From the NCBI GenBank assembly GCA_934633985.1, contig CAKTYU010000013.1, forward strand, positions 1 through 39,663: a DNA stretch of 39,663 nucleotides, written 5' to 3'. Numbering within the stretch: the first letter of the stretch is position 1; every line of letters starts with the position of its first letter. Origin of the DNA: an uncultured Clostridia bacterium. Its GTDB lineage: Bacteria > Bacillota > Clostridia > Christensenellales > CAG-138. The position numbers were made by a program, and so were the translations under genes. The notes under the pieces were generated by a model. The model saw nothing but the letters and a program-made list of their open reading frames with translations. It ran no database searches and was not told where the DNA came from. Below are positions 21,186 through 28,824 of this stretch, one piece after another.

Positions 21186-23558
21186 TTACACCGCTTTTCT
21201 GTTGGCGTCCGCGAACTTAAGCACGTTGGCTATGCCGGAGAACTTCTGCACCTCGCCGTCCCTCTCGACTATGAGGGTGGGGGCCTGGCGCAGGCCGTAC
21301 TGCATGGCCAGCTCGGGGTGCTCCTCCGCGTCTATCACCTCGTAGGCCAGCCCCGCGGCGTTTAGCTGCTCCTTCGCCATGGCGCAGTTGGGGCAGGTCC
21401 TGGTGGTGAAGAGCTTCAGCGTGCCGCAGCAGGGGGCCGCCTTTTCCTCTTCCTTTTTCCTTGCGCCGGGCCATGTGGAGTTATGCTCCACGTCGTATTC
21501 GCGGCGCTCCCGGTATTCCTGGCTCTTGCCGTCGTTCCAGTTCTGCACCGGGCGGTAGTAGCCGGTTATGCGGCTGTACACCTCGGCGGGCTTGCCGCAG
21601 TGGGGGCAGGTGAAATGCTCGCCCGCAAGGTAGCCGTGGGCGGGGCATACGGAGTAGGTGGGGGAGAGGGTGTAGTAGGGGAGCTTGTAGTTGTCCGCTA
21701 TGGTCTTTACCAGCTTTGCGGCGGATTCCCAGCTGGGCAGCTTTTCGCCCAGGAAGGCGTGGAACACCGTGCCGCTGGTGTACAGGGTCTGAAGCTCGTC
21801 CTGAATGTCCAGCGCCGCGAATATGTCCTCGGAGAAGCTCACGGGCAGGTGGGAGCTGTTGGTGTAGTAGGGAGCGTCGCCGTTCTTGCCGCCGGCGGTG
21901 ATTATGTCGGGGTAGCGCTTGCGGTCGTGCTTCGCAAGGCGGAAGGCGGTGGACTCGGCGGGGGTAGCCTCGAGGTTATACAGCTCGTTGTCGTACATCT
22001 CCTGATAGTCGCTCAGCCGCTCCCGCATGTGGTTGAGCACGTCCTTTGCAAACTGCTGGGTCTTGGGGTCGGTCATGTCCGCCCTTAGCCACCTGGCGTT
22101 GAGCCCCGCCTCGTTCATGCCCACCAGGCCTATGGTGGAGAAGTGGTTGTCGAAGCTGCCGAGGTAGCGCTTGGTGTAGGGGTAGAGCCCCTCGTTCATA
22201 AGGCGGGTGATTATCTGGCGCTTGGTGTGCAGGCTGCGGGCGGATATGTCCATCATCCTGTCCAGCCTTGCGTAGAAGTCCGCCTCGTCGCCTGCAAGAT
22301 AGGCTATGCGTGGGAGGTTTATGGTGACCACGCCCACAGAGCCTGTGGACTCGCCGCTGCCGAAGAAGCCGCCGCTCTTTTTGCGAAGCTCACGCAGGTC
22401 CAGCCGGAGGCGGCAGCACATGCTGCGCACGTCCGAGGGCTCCATGTCGCTGTTTATGTAGTTGCTGAAGTAGGGGGTGCCGTACTTTGCGGTCATCTCA
22501 AACAGCAGCCTGTTGTTTTCCGTGGGGCTCCAGTCAAAGTCCTTCGTTATGGAGTAGGTGGGTATGGGGTACTGGAAGCCGCGGCCGTTGGCGTCGCCCT
22601 CTATCATGGTCTCGATGAAGGCCTTGTTCACCATGTCCATTTCCCGCTTGCAGTCCTTGTACTTGAAGGGCATCTCCTCGCCGCCGACTATGGCGTACTG
22701 CTCCGCAAGGTCCGCCGGCACCGTCCAGTCCAGGGTTATGTTGCTGAAGGGGGCCTGGGTGCCCCAGCGGCTGGGGGTGTTCACGCCGTAAATAAAGGAC
22801 TCGACGCACTTTTTCACCGCGTCATAGGGCATATCGTCCGCCTTTACAAAGGGGGCGAGGTAGGTATCGAAGGAGGAGAAGGCCTGCGCCCCCGCCCACT
22901 CGTTCTGCATTATGCCAAGGAAATTCACCATCTGGTTGCAGAGGGAGGCGAGGTGCTTCGCGGGCTTGCTGGTGATCTTGCCGGTGACGCCGCCAAGGCC
23001 CTCCTTTATGAGCTGGCGGAGGGACCAGCCCGCGCAGTAGCCCGTGAGCATGGAAAGGTCGTGTATGTGTATGTCGGCGTTGCGGTGGGCGTTGGCTATT
23101 TCCTCGTCGTATACCTCGGAAAGCCAGTAGTTGGCCGTTATGGCGCCGCTGTTGGAGAGTATAAGCCCGCCCACGGAGTAGGTGACGGTGGAGTTCTCCT
23201 TTACCCGCCAATCCGTGACGTTGACGTAGTTGTTCACAGTCTCCTTGTAGTCCAGTATGGTGGACTTCATGTTGCGCAGCTTTTCCCGCTGCTTGCGGTA
23301 GAGTATGTAGGCCTTTGCCACGTCTGCATAGCCCGCCTGGCTGAGCACCTCCTCCACACTGTCCTGTATGTCCTCCACGGCGACGAGGCCATCCTTTATC
23401 TTGGGCTCGAAGTCCGCCGTGACCTTGAGCGCGAGCAGGTCTATTATGCTGCTGTTGTATTGCTTTTCCGTGGCCTCGAAGGCCTTTATTATGGCCTGGC
23501 TTATCTTTTTGATGTCAAATTCCGCAATGGAATCGTCCCTTTTTATTACGCGGTACAT
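21186..23558 (-). CDS. nrdD: Anaerobic ribonucleoside-triphosphate reductase with fused C-terminal glutaredoxin domain
   Basis: Class III reductase that makes dNTPs under strict anoxia using a glycyl radical. The 790 residues contain an N-terminal ATP-cone (about 1-90, allosteric control), the catalytic barrel with MCCRLRLDLREL and the FFGSGESTGSVGVVTINLPRI stretch, a zinc site (CPAHGY then CPHCG) and the glycyl-radical segment RITGYYRP with Gly at about 666. After a linker the last 78 residues form a glutaredoxin/NrdH-like domain with CPNC at 722-725 and the cis-proline segment QAPTLIVERDG. The fused domain suggests that a redoxin rather than formate supplies electrons, as proposed for other NrdD subtypes. 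GGAAGGAG precedes the ATG. Transcription is probably under NrdR. nrdG lies just upstream. Confidence 0.95.
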   Translation of the reverse strand: MYRVIKRDDSIAEFDIKKISQAIIKAFEATEKQYNSSIIDLLALKVTADFEPKIKDGLVAVEDIQDSVEEVLSQAGYADVAKAYILYRKQREKLRNMKSTILDYKETVNNYVNVTDWRVKENSTVTYSVGGLILSNSGAITANYWLSEVYDEEIANAHRNADIHIHDLSMLTGYCAGWSLRQLIKEGLGGVTGKITSKPAKHLASLCNQMVNFLGIMQNEWAGAQAFSSFDTYLAPFVKADDMPYDAVKKCVESFIYGVNTPSRWGTQAPFSNITLDWTVPADLAEQYAIVGGEEMPFKYKDCKREMDMVNKAFIETMIEGDANGRGFQYPIPTYSITKDFDWSPTENNRLLFEMTAKYGTPYFSNYINSDMEPSDVRSMCCRLRLDLRELRKKSGGFFGSGESTGSVGVVTINLPRIAYLAGDEADFYARLDRMMDISARSLHTKRQIITRLMNEGLYPYTKRYLGSFDNHFSTIGLVGMNEAGLNARWLRADMTDPKTQQFAKDVLNHMRERLSDYQEMYDNELYNLEATPAESTAFRLAKHDRKRYPDIITAGGKNGDAPYYTNSSHLPVSFSEDIFAALDIQDELQTLYTSGTVFHAFLGEKLPSWESAAKLVKTIADNYKLPYYTLSPTYSVCPAHGYLAGEHFTCPHCGKPAEVYSRITGYYRPVQNWNDGKSQEYRERREYDVEHNSTWPGARKKEEEKAAPCCGTLKLFTTRTCPNCAMAKEQLNAAGLAYEVIDAEEHPELAMQYGLRQAPTLIVERDGEVQKFSGIANVLKFADANRKAV

Positions 23559-23617
23559 TTTGGTTGCTCCTTCCGGTGAGATTGAAAATATTTGATGTAT
23601 TTATCTTATGGGCGAAT

Positions 23618-23676
23618 AAAAGGCCCGGTTTGGATAATTTGCGGCAAAAATTGCCTGATAGCATCCCTTGGGCCTT
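23618..23676 (-). other. Structured 5' leader of nrdD
   Basis: In the nrdD transcript AAGGCCC (23670-23676) and GGGCCTT (23620-23626) can pair to close a loop of about 43 nt. That loop holds an inner hairpin, GGCAA/TTGCC. GGGCCTTTT at the 3' side gives it a terminator-like look with a short U run. No known riboswitch class was recognised. Confidence 0.4.
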
Positions 23677-23677
23677 G

Positions 23678-23707
23678 AGTATACCATATATTGTGTTTGC
23701 TTGGCAA
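23678..23707 (-). promoter_or_regulatory. nrdD promoter
   Basis: On the minus strand, -35 TTGCCA (23702-23707) and -10 TATACT (23678-23683) have an 18-bp spacer. The -10 is overlapped by one NrdR box, and the -35 lies between the two boxes. Confidence 0.7.
23681..23696. promoter_or_regulatory. NrdR box 1
   Basis: ATACCATATATTGTGT fits the NrdR operator pattern (acaCwAtATaTwGtgt). It overlaps the nrdD -10 element, and its start is 33 bp, about three helical turns, from box 2. Confidence 0.75.
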
Positions 23708-23713
23708 TAGTAA

Positions 23714-23729
23714 AAACTACATATTGTGT
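23714..23729. promoter_or_regulatory. NrdR box 2
   Basis: AAACTACATATTGTGT is the second operator copy. Paired NrdR boxes spaced by whole helical turns are the normal arrangement for repression by NrdR-ATP/dATP. The nrdR gene is not in the window. Confidence 0.75.
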
Positions 23730-23748
23730 CCCCATTGCGGGACAAGGG

Positions 23749-24444
23749 CTATTCCGCCCCCCTCAGCTCCGCGTTGGGGAGGTATTTCCTCGCGGCCGAG
23801 AGCAGCGAGCGCAGCTCGCCCTCCGAGGGGCGGGAGCAGCCGCCTTTCAGTATGTCGCCGGAATCCCGGTAGGGCTGAAGGAAGTAGCCCCTTGCACCCT
23901 GAATTTCCTTCGCTATGGCGCGGATATCGTCCGGCGTGTGGAATTCACGCATCACGGTAGTGCGGAATTCGTAGTCTATGCCGGAGGACATTATGAGCCC
24001 TATGCTCTCCCTTATGGGCGCGGCGTCGTAGCCGGGTATGCCGCAGGTCTCCGGGTATTTTTCATAGCTGTTCTTTATATCCATGGCTATCATATCCGCA
24101 AGGCCGGCGTCAATTATGCGCTTTATCGCCCTGGGACGGCTGCCGTTGGTATCCAGCTTTACGGCATAGCCCAGCTCCTTTATCCTCGCCATGAGCGTTT
24201 CAAGGCCGAAGGCCAATGTGGGCTCGCCGCCGGTTATGCACACCCCCTCCAGCACCCCCTGCCGCTTCTTGAGCAGGGCGAAAAGCTCCTCCTCAGGGAT
24301 GTGCTCGCCCTCGTCGGGCCTTAGCACGAGGCCGCCGTTGTGGCAGAAGGGGCAGCGGAAATTGCAGCCCCCCGTGAAAACGGTGCAGGCCACCTTGCCG
24401 GGGTAATCCAGCAGCGTCAGCTTTTGCAGGCCGTGTATGAGCAT
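23749..24444 (-). CDS. nrdG: Anaerobic ribonucleoside-triphosphate reductase activating protein (radical SAM)
   Basis: NrdG uses S-adenosylmethionine and a 4Fe-4S cluster to make the glycyl radical on NrdD. The 231-residue protein begins IHGLQKLTLLDYPGKVACTVFTGGCNFRCPFCHN, with the radical SAM CX3CX2C motif. Then come GVCITGGEPTL (SAM-binding GGE) and a conserved VKLDTNGSRP segment. The extended length (about 230 rather than 155) marks the NrdG2-like form common in Clostridia. Its start codon overlaps the stop of the C_GCAxxG_C_C gene (TAATG), so it is coupled to that gene rather than to nrdD, which has its own promoter. Confidence 0.95.
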   Translation of the reverse strand: MLIHGLQKLTLLDYPGKVACTVFTGGCNFRCPFCHNGGLVLRPDEGEHIPEEELFALLKKRQGVLEGVCITGGEPTLAFGLETLMARIKELGYAVKLDTNGSRPRAIKRIIDAGLADMIAMDIKNSYEKYPETCGIPGYDAAPIRESIGLIMSSGIDYEFRTTVMREFHTPDDIRAIAKEIQGARGYFLQPYRDSGDILKGGCSRPSEGELRSLLSAARKYLPNAELRGAE

Positions 24445-24899
24445 TACTTATCCAGCCCCCGCTCGGCTATGAGCTCGTCCAGCAGCCTGGCTGCGTCCAT
24501 TACAAGGCGGGTGCAGGGGCGCTCCCCGTAGTAGGCGTCTGTACGCTCCATGGGCTGCTGCGCCTTCGTGCAGAAGGCCAGAAGGTCGCGGCACATAAGG
24601 CTCTGGTTTTCCTCCTTGAACTGCTCCGCAAGCTTTCGTATCGCCGCATAGTGGGCGGCCTTTTCGGTGGTGGCCTTGGGGTCGGTGTAGCCATAGAGCA
24701 TATCTGCGGCCATGAACATGCCGGTGACGGCGCCGCAGGTATCCCGCATACCGCCCATACCGGCGCCGAAGCCGGAGGTGAGCCTTATGGCGGTCTCAAA
24801 ATCCATGCCTGTAACGTCTGAGAAGGCGGCGAATACCGACTGGGCGCAGTTGTAGCCCTCTTTAAAAAGCTCCCGCGCCTTTTCCTCGTGGTTTATCAT
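24444..24899 (-). CDS. C_GCAxxG_C_C family protein (probable redox protein)
   Basis: A 151-residue protein of the C_GCAxxG_C_C family, named after its conserved cysteines; these proteins are thought to bind a metal or cluster or take part in redox chemistry, but no reaction is proven. Seen here are EGYNCAQSVFAAF near residue 18, GFGAGMGGMRDTCGAVTGMFMAADM in the middle, and later cysteines in LMCRDLL, FCTKA and ERPCTRLVMDAARLL. It starts 27 bp after znuB with GGAGAACC as a ribosome binding site and runs directly into nrdG. Its position between zinc uptake and nrdG suggests a shared transcript, which is inference. Confidence 0.88.
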   Translation of the reverse strand: MINHEEKARELFKEGYNCAQSVFAAFSDVTGMDFETAIRLTSGFGAGMGGMRDTCGAVTGMFMAADMLYGYTDPKATTEKAAHYAAIRKLAEQFKEENQSLMCRDLLAFCTKAQQPMERTDAYYGERPCTRLVMDAARLLDELIAERGLDK

Positions 24900-24926
24900 A
24901 ACGGTTCTCCTTTGTGTGTTGGTGTA

Positions 24927-25772
24927 TTATTTAATATTAGCGCGGCGCGGCGCTTTTTTCAAGGCGCGAGCACGGCCGAGGGCGGAAAATACGCAAAAGC
25001 ACAGTATGTTCACGGCCACCACGCTGGGGCCTGTGGGGGCGGAGAAGGCGAAGCTTATCACCATGCCCGCCGCAAAGCACAGGGCGGACAGCAGCCCGGA
25101 GCATATCACCACGCCCCTGAAGGTCTTGCATAGCCGCATGGAGGAAAGGGGCGGGAAGATTATAAGGCTGGATATGAGCAGCGCCCCCATCATACGCATG
25201 CCCAGCACTATGGTGACAGCCGTAAGGCAGGCCAGGAGGGTATTGTAAAGGCCGGCGTTTACCCCCGTCGCCCGGGCGAAGTCCTCGTCAAAGGTTACGG
25301 CGAACATCCGGCAGTAAAAGAGCAGGAAGAGCGCAAGCACGCAGCCGGAGAGTATAATGCTCAGCGTCACGTCGCTTTTGCTCATGGTGAGTATGCTGCC
25401 GAAGAGGAAGTTCATAATGTCGGTGTTCATGCCGGAGGTGACGGATATTACCAGCACCCCCAAGGCGAGGGAGCCTGTGGATATCAGGGCTATGGCCGCG
25501 TCCCCCTTTATGGCGGAGGAGCTGCTCAGCCGAAGGAGGAGTATGGCCGCCGCCACCACCACGGGTATCGCCACCCCCAGCTCGGAGGCGCCCATGACCG
25601 ACGCCGCCGCCAGCGCCCCGAAGCCCACATGGGAAAGCCCGTCGCCTATCATGGAATAACGCTTGAGCACGAGGCTAACCCCAAGCAGCGCCGCGCAGAG
25701 GGAAACCAAGAGCCCCACTATCAGCGCCCGCGCCATAAATGTATAGGAAAACATATTTTCAAGATACGCCAT
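24927..25772 (-). CDS. znuB: Zinc/metal ABC transporter permease
   Basis: Membrane subunit of a ZnuABC-type importer. The 281 residues hold about eight hydrophobic helices. The family motifs LKRYSMIGDGLSHVGFGALA near residue 36 and GVNAGLYNTLLACLTAVTIVLGMRMMGALLISSLIIFPP (the conserved EAA-like coupling region) are plain. It overlaps znuC by 14 bp, showing translational coupling. The C-terminal tail is basic. Metal choice (Zn versus Mn or Fe) rests on the Fur-family gene and the His-rich binding protein in the same operon. Confidence 0.93.
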   Translation of the reverse strand: MAYLENMFSYTFMARALIVGLLVSLCAALLGVSLVLKRYSMIGDGLSHVGFGALAAASVMGASELGVAIPVVVAAAILLLRLSSSSAIKGDAAIALISTGSLALGVLVISVTSGMNTDIMNFLFGSILTMSKSDVTLSIILSGCVLALFLLFYCRMFAVTFDEDFARATGVNAGLYNTLLACLTAVTIVLGMRMMGALLISSLIIFPPLSSMRLCKTFRGVVICSGLLSALCFAAGMVISFAFSAPTGPSVVAVNILCFCVFSALGRARALKKAPRRANIK

Positions 25773-26475
25773 GGTCCGCCTCCCCCAGAAACGCGCGCCC
25801 CAGCGGGCTGCTGCGGTATTCCGCGGCGGCGGCCCAGTAGGGGCCCTTTGAGCTGAGGTGCAGTATGTGCTTACCGTACCGCACCGCCGCGGCTATGTCG
25901 TGAGATACCATTATAACGGTTATGCCGTCGTGATGGTTTATATCCTTTATAAGGTGATACATCTCCATGGTCGCCAGAGGGTCGAGGCCGGTGGTGGGCT
26001 CGTCTAAGAGTATGAGCTTCCTTGTGGCGCAAAGCGCCCGGGCAAGCAGCGCCCGCCGCTGCTGCCCGCCGGAAAGCTCCCGGTAGCAGCTTTTTTTCAG
26101 GGCGGTTATGCCAAGCCTATCCATCATGGCCTCCGCCCGCTCCCGGTCGTCCTTAGTATAGAAGGGGCGCATACCTAAGCTGTTCAGGCAGCCGGAGAGC
26201 ACCACCTCGTAAACGCTTGCGGGAAAGTCCCGCTGAACGTCGGTCTGCTGGGGAAGGTAGCCTATCTCGTTTACCCTGAGGCCGGAGCCTGTGACTATGC
26301 TCCCCTCGCAGGGCCTGATGAAGCCCAATAGCCCCTTGACGAGGGTGCTCTTGCCCGCGCCGTTTTCGCCCACTATGCATAAATAGTCCCCCGGCTCCAC
26401 CGTAAAGTTGAGGTTTGACGCCACCCTTCGCCCGTCATAGGCGAAGGCGGCGTTATTGCAGCTTAAAAGTGCCAT
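25759..26475 (-). CDS. znuC: Zinc/metal ABC transporter ATP-binding protein
   Basis: ATPase that powers the importer. The 238 residues carry Walker A (GENGAGKST, near residue 36), a Q-loop segment (GYLPQQTDV), the ABC signature LSGGQQRRALLARAL, Walker B with catalytic Glu (LILLDEPTTGLD) and the switch His (MVSHD). The sequence is full length. It begins 1 bp after the stop of znuA and overlaps znuB, so the three make one coupled unit. Confidence 0.95.
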   Translation of the reverse strand: MALLSCNNAAFAYDGRRVASNLNFTVEPGDYLCIVGENGAGKSTLVKGLLGFIRPCEGSIVTGSGLRVNEIGYLPQQTDVQRDFPASVYEVVLSGCLNSLGMRPFYTKDDRERAEAMMDRLGITALKKSCYRELSGGQQRRALLARALCATRKLILLDEPTTGLDPLATMEMYHLIKDINHHDGITVIMVSHDIAAAVRYGKHILHLSSKGPYWAAAAEYRSSPLGRAFLGEADHGVS

Positions 26476-26476
26476 A

Positions 26477-27439
26477 TCAGCTAAGCGCCTCCCGAAGATT
26501 CTGAAGATTTTCCTCCATCAGGGATATGTAGGTCGCCCCGGCTTGGAATTCGTCCCTTGTAAGGTTGTGGCAGGAGGTGAAGGTCAGCACCTTTGCGCCG
26601 GTGGATTCCGCCACGGCCCGGGCTATGCTGCCGTTGGAGAGCTCTATCTTGAACACTACGGGGATGTTCTCCTCCCGCACCCGGTCTATCAAAAACGCAA
26701 CGGTCTTTGGGCTGGCCTCGCACTGGGCGGAGCAGCCGGGGAAGGCGGCGTAGTATTTAAGGCCGTATTCCTCCGTAAAATACCTTACCGGGAACCTGTC
26801 CGCGAACACCAGAGTTTTGCGCCTGCCGCTATTTACTACCTCTCTGAATTCGCCGTCCAGCCTTTCCAGCTCCTTTTTATAGCTTTCCGCGTTGGCTGCA
26901 AGCTCTCCCGCCCGGGAAGGGCGTATCCGGGACAGCCTATCGCATATCGCCTGCACTATGAGCGCTGCGTTCTTGGGCGAGGTCCAGACGTGCTCGTCGT
27001 ATTCCTCATGGCCGTGGTCGCAGCCCTCGCCGTGCTCGTGGCCGCGCTCCGGCTCCATGCCCTCTATATGCTCCTCCGTCAGCGGCTCCACCACCTCCAG
27101 CATGGCTATGGCCCTGTCCGGGTCCAGCTCGAGGCCCTGTATCATCTGGGCGACCCATTCCTCGTTTTCGCCGCCGGCGTATATGAAAAGATCGCATTCC
27201 TGTATGGCTATCACGTCTGCCGGGGTGGGCTCGTAGCTGTGGGCCTCGCCGCCGGGGGGAAGGAGCAGCTTGACCCCCGCCTCTCCCGCCACAGCGCGGG
27301 CGAAGTCATAGGCGGGGAAATTCGCCGCCACTATGGAAAGGCCGCCCTCCGCCTTTTCCGGCGCGCCCCCGCAGCCCGAAAGGACGGGCAGCAGGGAGGA
27401 AATAAGTATAAAGCATAATATTTTTTTTATTTTTGTCAT
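26477..27439 (-). CDS. znuA: Zinc ABC transporter substrate-binding lipoprotein
   Basis: Extracellular metal-capturing lipoprotein of the cluster A-I (ZnuA/TroA) family. The signal sequence MTKIKKILCFILISSLLPV ends in a lipobox LSGC, so the protein is anchored through that cysteine. A His/Glu-rich loop (HEHGEGCDHGHEEYDEH) in the middle of the protein is typical of zinc-specific members. Family residues include the VAANFPAYDFARAVAG start, HSYEPTPADV, DEHVWTSPKN and FADRFPVRYFTEEYGLKY. ATG at 27439 is chosen (GGAGAAGGA upstream) over a longer frame inside zur; the first 4 bp overlap the zur stop. The total is 320 residues. Confidence 0.95.
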   Translation of the reverse strand: MTKIKKILCFILISSLLPVLSGCGGAPEKAEGGLSIVAANFPAYDFARAVAGEAGVKLLLPPGGEAHSYEPTPADVIAIQECDLFIYAGGENEEWVAQMIQGLELDPDRAIAMLEVVEPLTEEHIEGMEPERGHEHGEGCDHGHEEYDEHVWTSPKNAALIVQAICDRLSRIRPSRAGELAANAESYKKELERLDGEFREVVNSGRRKTLVFADRFPVRYFTEEYGLKYYAAFPGCSAQCEASPKTVAFLIDRVREENIPVVFKIELSNGSIARAVAESTGAKVLTFTSCHNLTRDEFQAGATYISLMEENLQNLREALS

Positions 27440-27840
27440 AGATCCTTCTCCGCTTGCTTTTTGCCGCACTGGGCGCAGAGGCCGTAAAGCACGGTCTGAC
27501 GCATATCGAGGGTAAAGCCGTGATCCGCCGCCATGTGGCGGGCAAGCTCCCCCAGCCTGTCGCAGCTAAGGTGTATCAGCCTGCCGCAGCCGCTGCACTT
27601 TAAATGGAAGTGGCTGCCGCATTCCGGCGAAATGTACGAGTATTGATACAGCACGTGCTTGCCGTCGTGGAACTTCCTAAGCTCCCCCGCCTCCGTCATT
27701 TTCGCAAGCTGGCGGTATACCGTGCTTTTCCCCGCCCCCTCGGGGCAAACCGCCTCTATTATCTCGTCCGAGGTGTACTGCTCCTTCTCGCCGCGCTCAA
27801 AAAAGTCGCACAGGCTCTTATACTGTATGGTCTTATACAT
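27436..27840 (-). CDS. zur: Fur-family metalloregulator, probably Zur
   Basis: A 134-residue Fur-family repressor. The winged-helix part includes STVYRQLAKMTEAGELRKF (recognition helix and wing), and the C-terminal half has the metal site region GSHFHLKCSGCGRLIHL plus the two structural CxxC pairs (CSGC and CAQC). Sequence alone does not separate Zur from Fur or PerR, but being first in a znuACB operon strongly favours zinc. GGAGGGA precedes the ATG. A perfect inverted repeat overlaps its own -10 (27855-27877), so it likely represses itself and the zinc importer when zinc is sufficient. Confidence 0.9.
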   Translation of the reverse strand: MYKTIQYKSLCDFFERGEKEQYTSDEIIEAVCPEGAGKSTVYRQLAKMTEAGELRKFHDGKHVLYQYSYISPECGSHFHLKCSGCGRLIHLSCDRLGELARHMAADHGFTLDMRQTVLYGLCAQCGKKQAEKDL

Positions 27841-27854
27841 AAAAAATCCCTCCG

Positions 27855-27877
27855 AATATGAGAGTCAGTCTCATATT
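27855..27877. promoter_or_regulatory. Putative Zur/Fur operator
   Basis: AATATGAGA (27855-27863), 5 bp, TCTCATATT (27869-27877) form a perfect 9-bp inverted repeat. The core TGAGAgtcagTCTCA resembles Fur-family boxes. It overlaps the -10 of the zur promoter. Confidence 0.7.
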
Positions 27878-27901
27878 ACAGAGGGAAAGGGGAAAAGTCA
27901 A
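27873..27901 (-). promoter_or_regulatory. Promoter of the zur-znuACB operon
   Basis: On the minus strand, -35 TTGACT (27896-27901) and -10 TAATAT (27873-27878) have a 17-bp spacer. The -10 lies in one arm of the palindrome, so a bound repressor would block RNA polymerase. Confidence 0.72.
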
Positions 27902-27908
27902 TAGAAAA

Positions 27909-28583
27909 TTATTCGGCTACATGCTCCAGCACCTTGTCCACCGCCCCTGCCCAGGACTCCTTGGCGTTGCTGCCCACTATGGAGGAGCAAAGCACCTTGC
28001 CGCTGCTGTCCACGAATATGGTGGTGGGTATGGCGTATATCTCGCTCACGAAGGAATTTATCATGCTGTCGCTGAGGAGCAGGTGGGTGTAGTCCGCCTT
28101 GGTGCGCTCTATTATATCGGCCGCGGCCTTGCTCTCGTCGCTGTCCGCGCTGCGGGCGTCGCTTATTATGCCTATCACCTGGAAGTCCTTGTCGGCGTAT
28201 TCCCTGGAAAGCTCGCCCAGATCCGGCATCTCTATTATGCAGGGGGAGCAGAAGGTCCCCCATACGTTTATCATGGTCACCTTTTTCTTGGCAAAGACGT
28301 CCTTGCTGTCCACCTTATTGCCCTCCAGATCCTCGCCGGAGAACTCCAGCACCCTGCCGTCCTCCTTGAAGTTGAGCTGTATGTCGGGGTATATTATGTG
28401 CCCCTCCGTGTCCTCGGCCGTGCCGCCGTCCCAGGTGAAGCCGCTGTCCATGGGCGGCTCTGAATCGTCGGGGCGGGAGGCCTCCTGCTCTTCGGGGGCG
28501 GCGGGCTGCTCCGGCGCCTTTTCGCAGCCGAAGGCCAGCAGGGCGCAGGTCAAAAGGAGTATTATAATTGCAGTCTTTTTCAT
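27909..28583 (-). CDS. TlpA-like thioredoxin-fold lipoprotein
   Basis: A 224-residue extracytoplasmic thiol-disulfide protein. The signal peptide MKKTAIIILLLTCALLAFGC ends in a lipobox (LAFGC). An acidic, proline-rich linker follows (roughly residues 21-50), then an AhpC/TSA-Redoxin domain with the active site WGTFCSPCIIEMPDL and the cis-proline region AIPTTIFVD. Such proteins reduce or maintain thiols outside the membrane, often for cytochrome or sporulation factors; no partner such as CcdA is in the window. It has its own promoter (28618-28646) and is followed by the zur promoter, so it may be regulated separately from zinc uptake. The thiol role next to zinc and RNR genes is suggestive only. 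Confidence 0.88.
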   Translation of the reverse strand: MKKTAIIILLLTCALLAFGCEKAPEQPAAPEEQEASRPDDSEPPMDSGFTWDGGTAEDTEGHIIYPDIQLNFKEDGRVLEFSGEDLEGNKVDSKDVFAKKKVTMINVWGTFCSPCIIEMPDLGELSREYADKDFQVIGIISDARSADSDESKAAADIIERTKADYTHLLLSDSMINSFVSEIYAIPTTIFVDSSGKVLCSSIVGSNAKESWAGAVDKVLEHVAE

Positions 28584-28617
28584 TATGGGTCAAAGGTTCC
28601 TTTCATATTGTGTTGAT

Positions 28618-28646
28618 ATAATAATCGAAAATCTGCGTTTTGTCAG
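28618..28646 (-). promoter_or_regulatory. Promoter of the tlpA-like gene
   Basis: On the minus strand, -35 CTGACA (28641-28646) and -10 TATTAT (28618-28623) have a 17-bp spacer. Confidence 0.5.
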
Positions 28647-28741
28647 CAGGACGGCGACGCATTTTACGGATTGTACATATTTTCGGGTTCTTAAAAAGGT
28701 GAATAAAGGCCGCGGGCATTGTGTATTTTTTGTGTATTCCG

Positions 28742-28769
28742 TTGACACGGGAAAAAATACCCCTATAAT
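28742..28769 (+). promoter_or_regulatory. Promoter of the marR-ABC exporter operon
   Basis: -35 TTGACA (28742-28747) and -10 TATAAT (28764-28769) are both consensus, with a 16-bp spacer. A palindrome follows at the transcription start. Confidence 0.85.
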
Positions 28770-28777
28770 AAGTAACT

Positions 28778-28791
28778 GTTAGCTTGCTAAC
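28778..28791. promoter_or_regulatory. Putative MarR operator
   Basis: GTTAGC-tt-GCTAAC is a perfect 6-bp inverted repeat centred about 15 nt after the -10. Its place over the start site suggests autorepression by the adjacent MarR protein. Confidence 0.75.
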
Positions 28792-28824
28792 TTTATTGAA
28801 ACGCGAGAGTAAAAGGAGGGGAAA

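Noticed and set aside
22143..23579. 478-codon open frame antisense to nrdD
   Set aside because: Shadow of nrdD; the translation is low-complexity and unlike any known protein.
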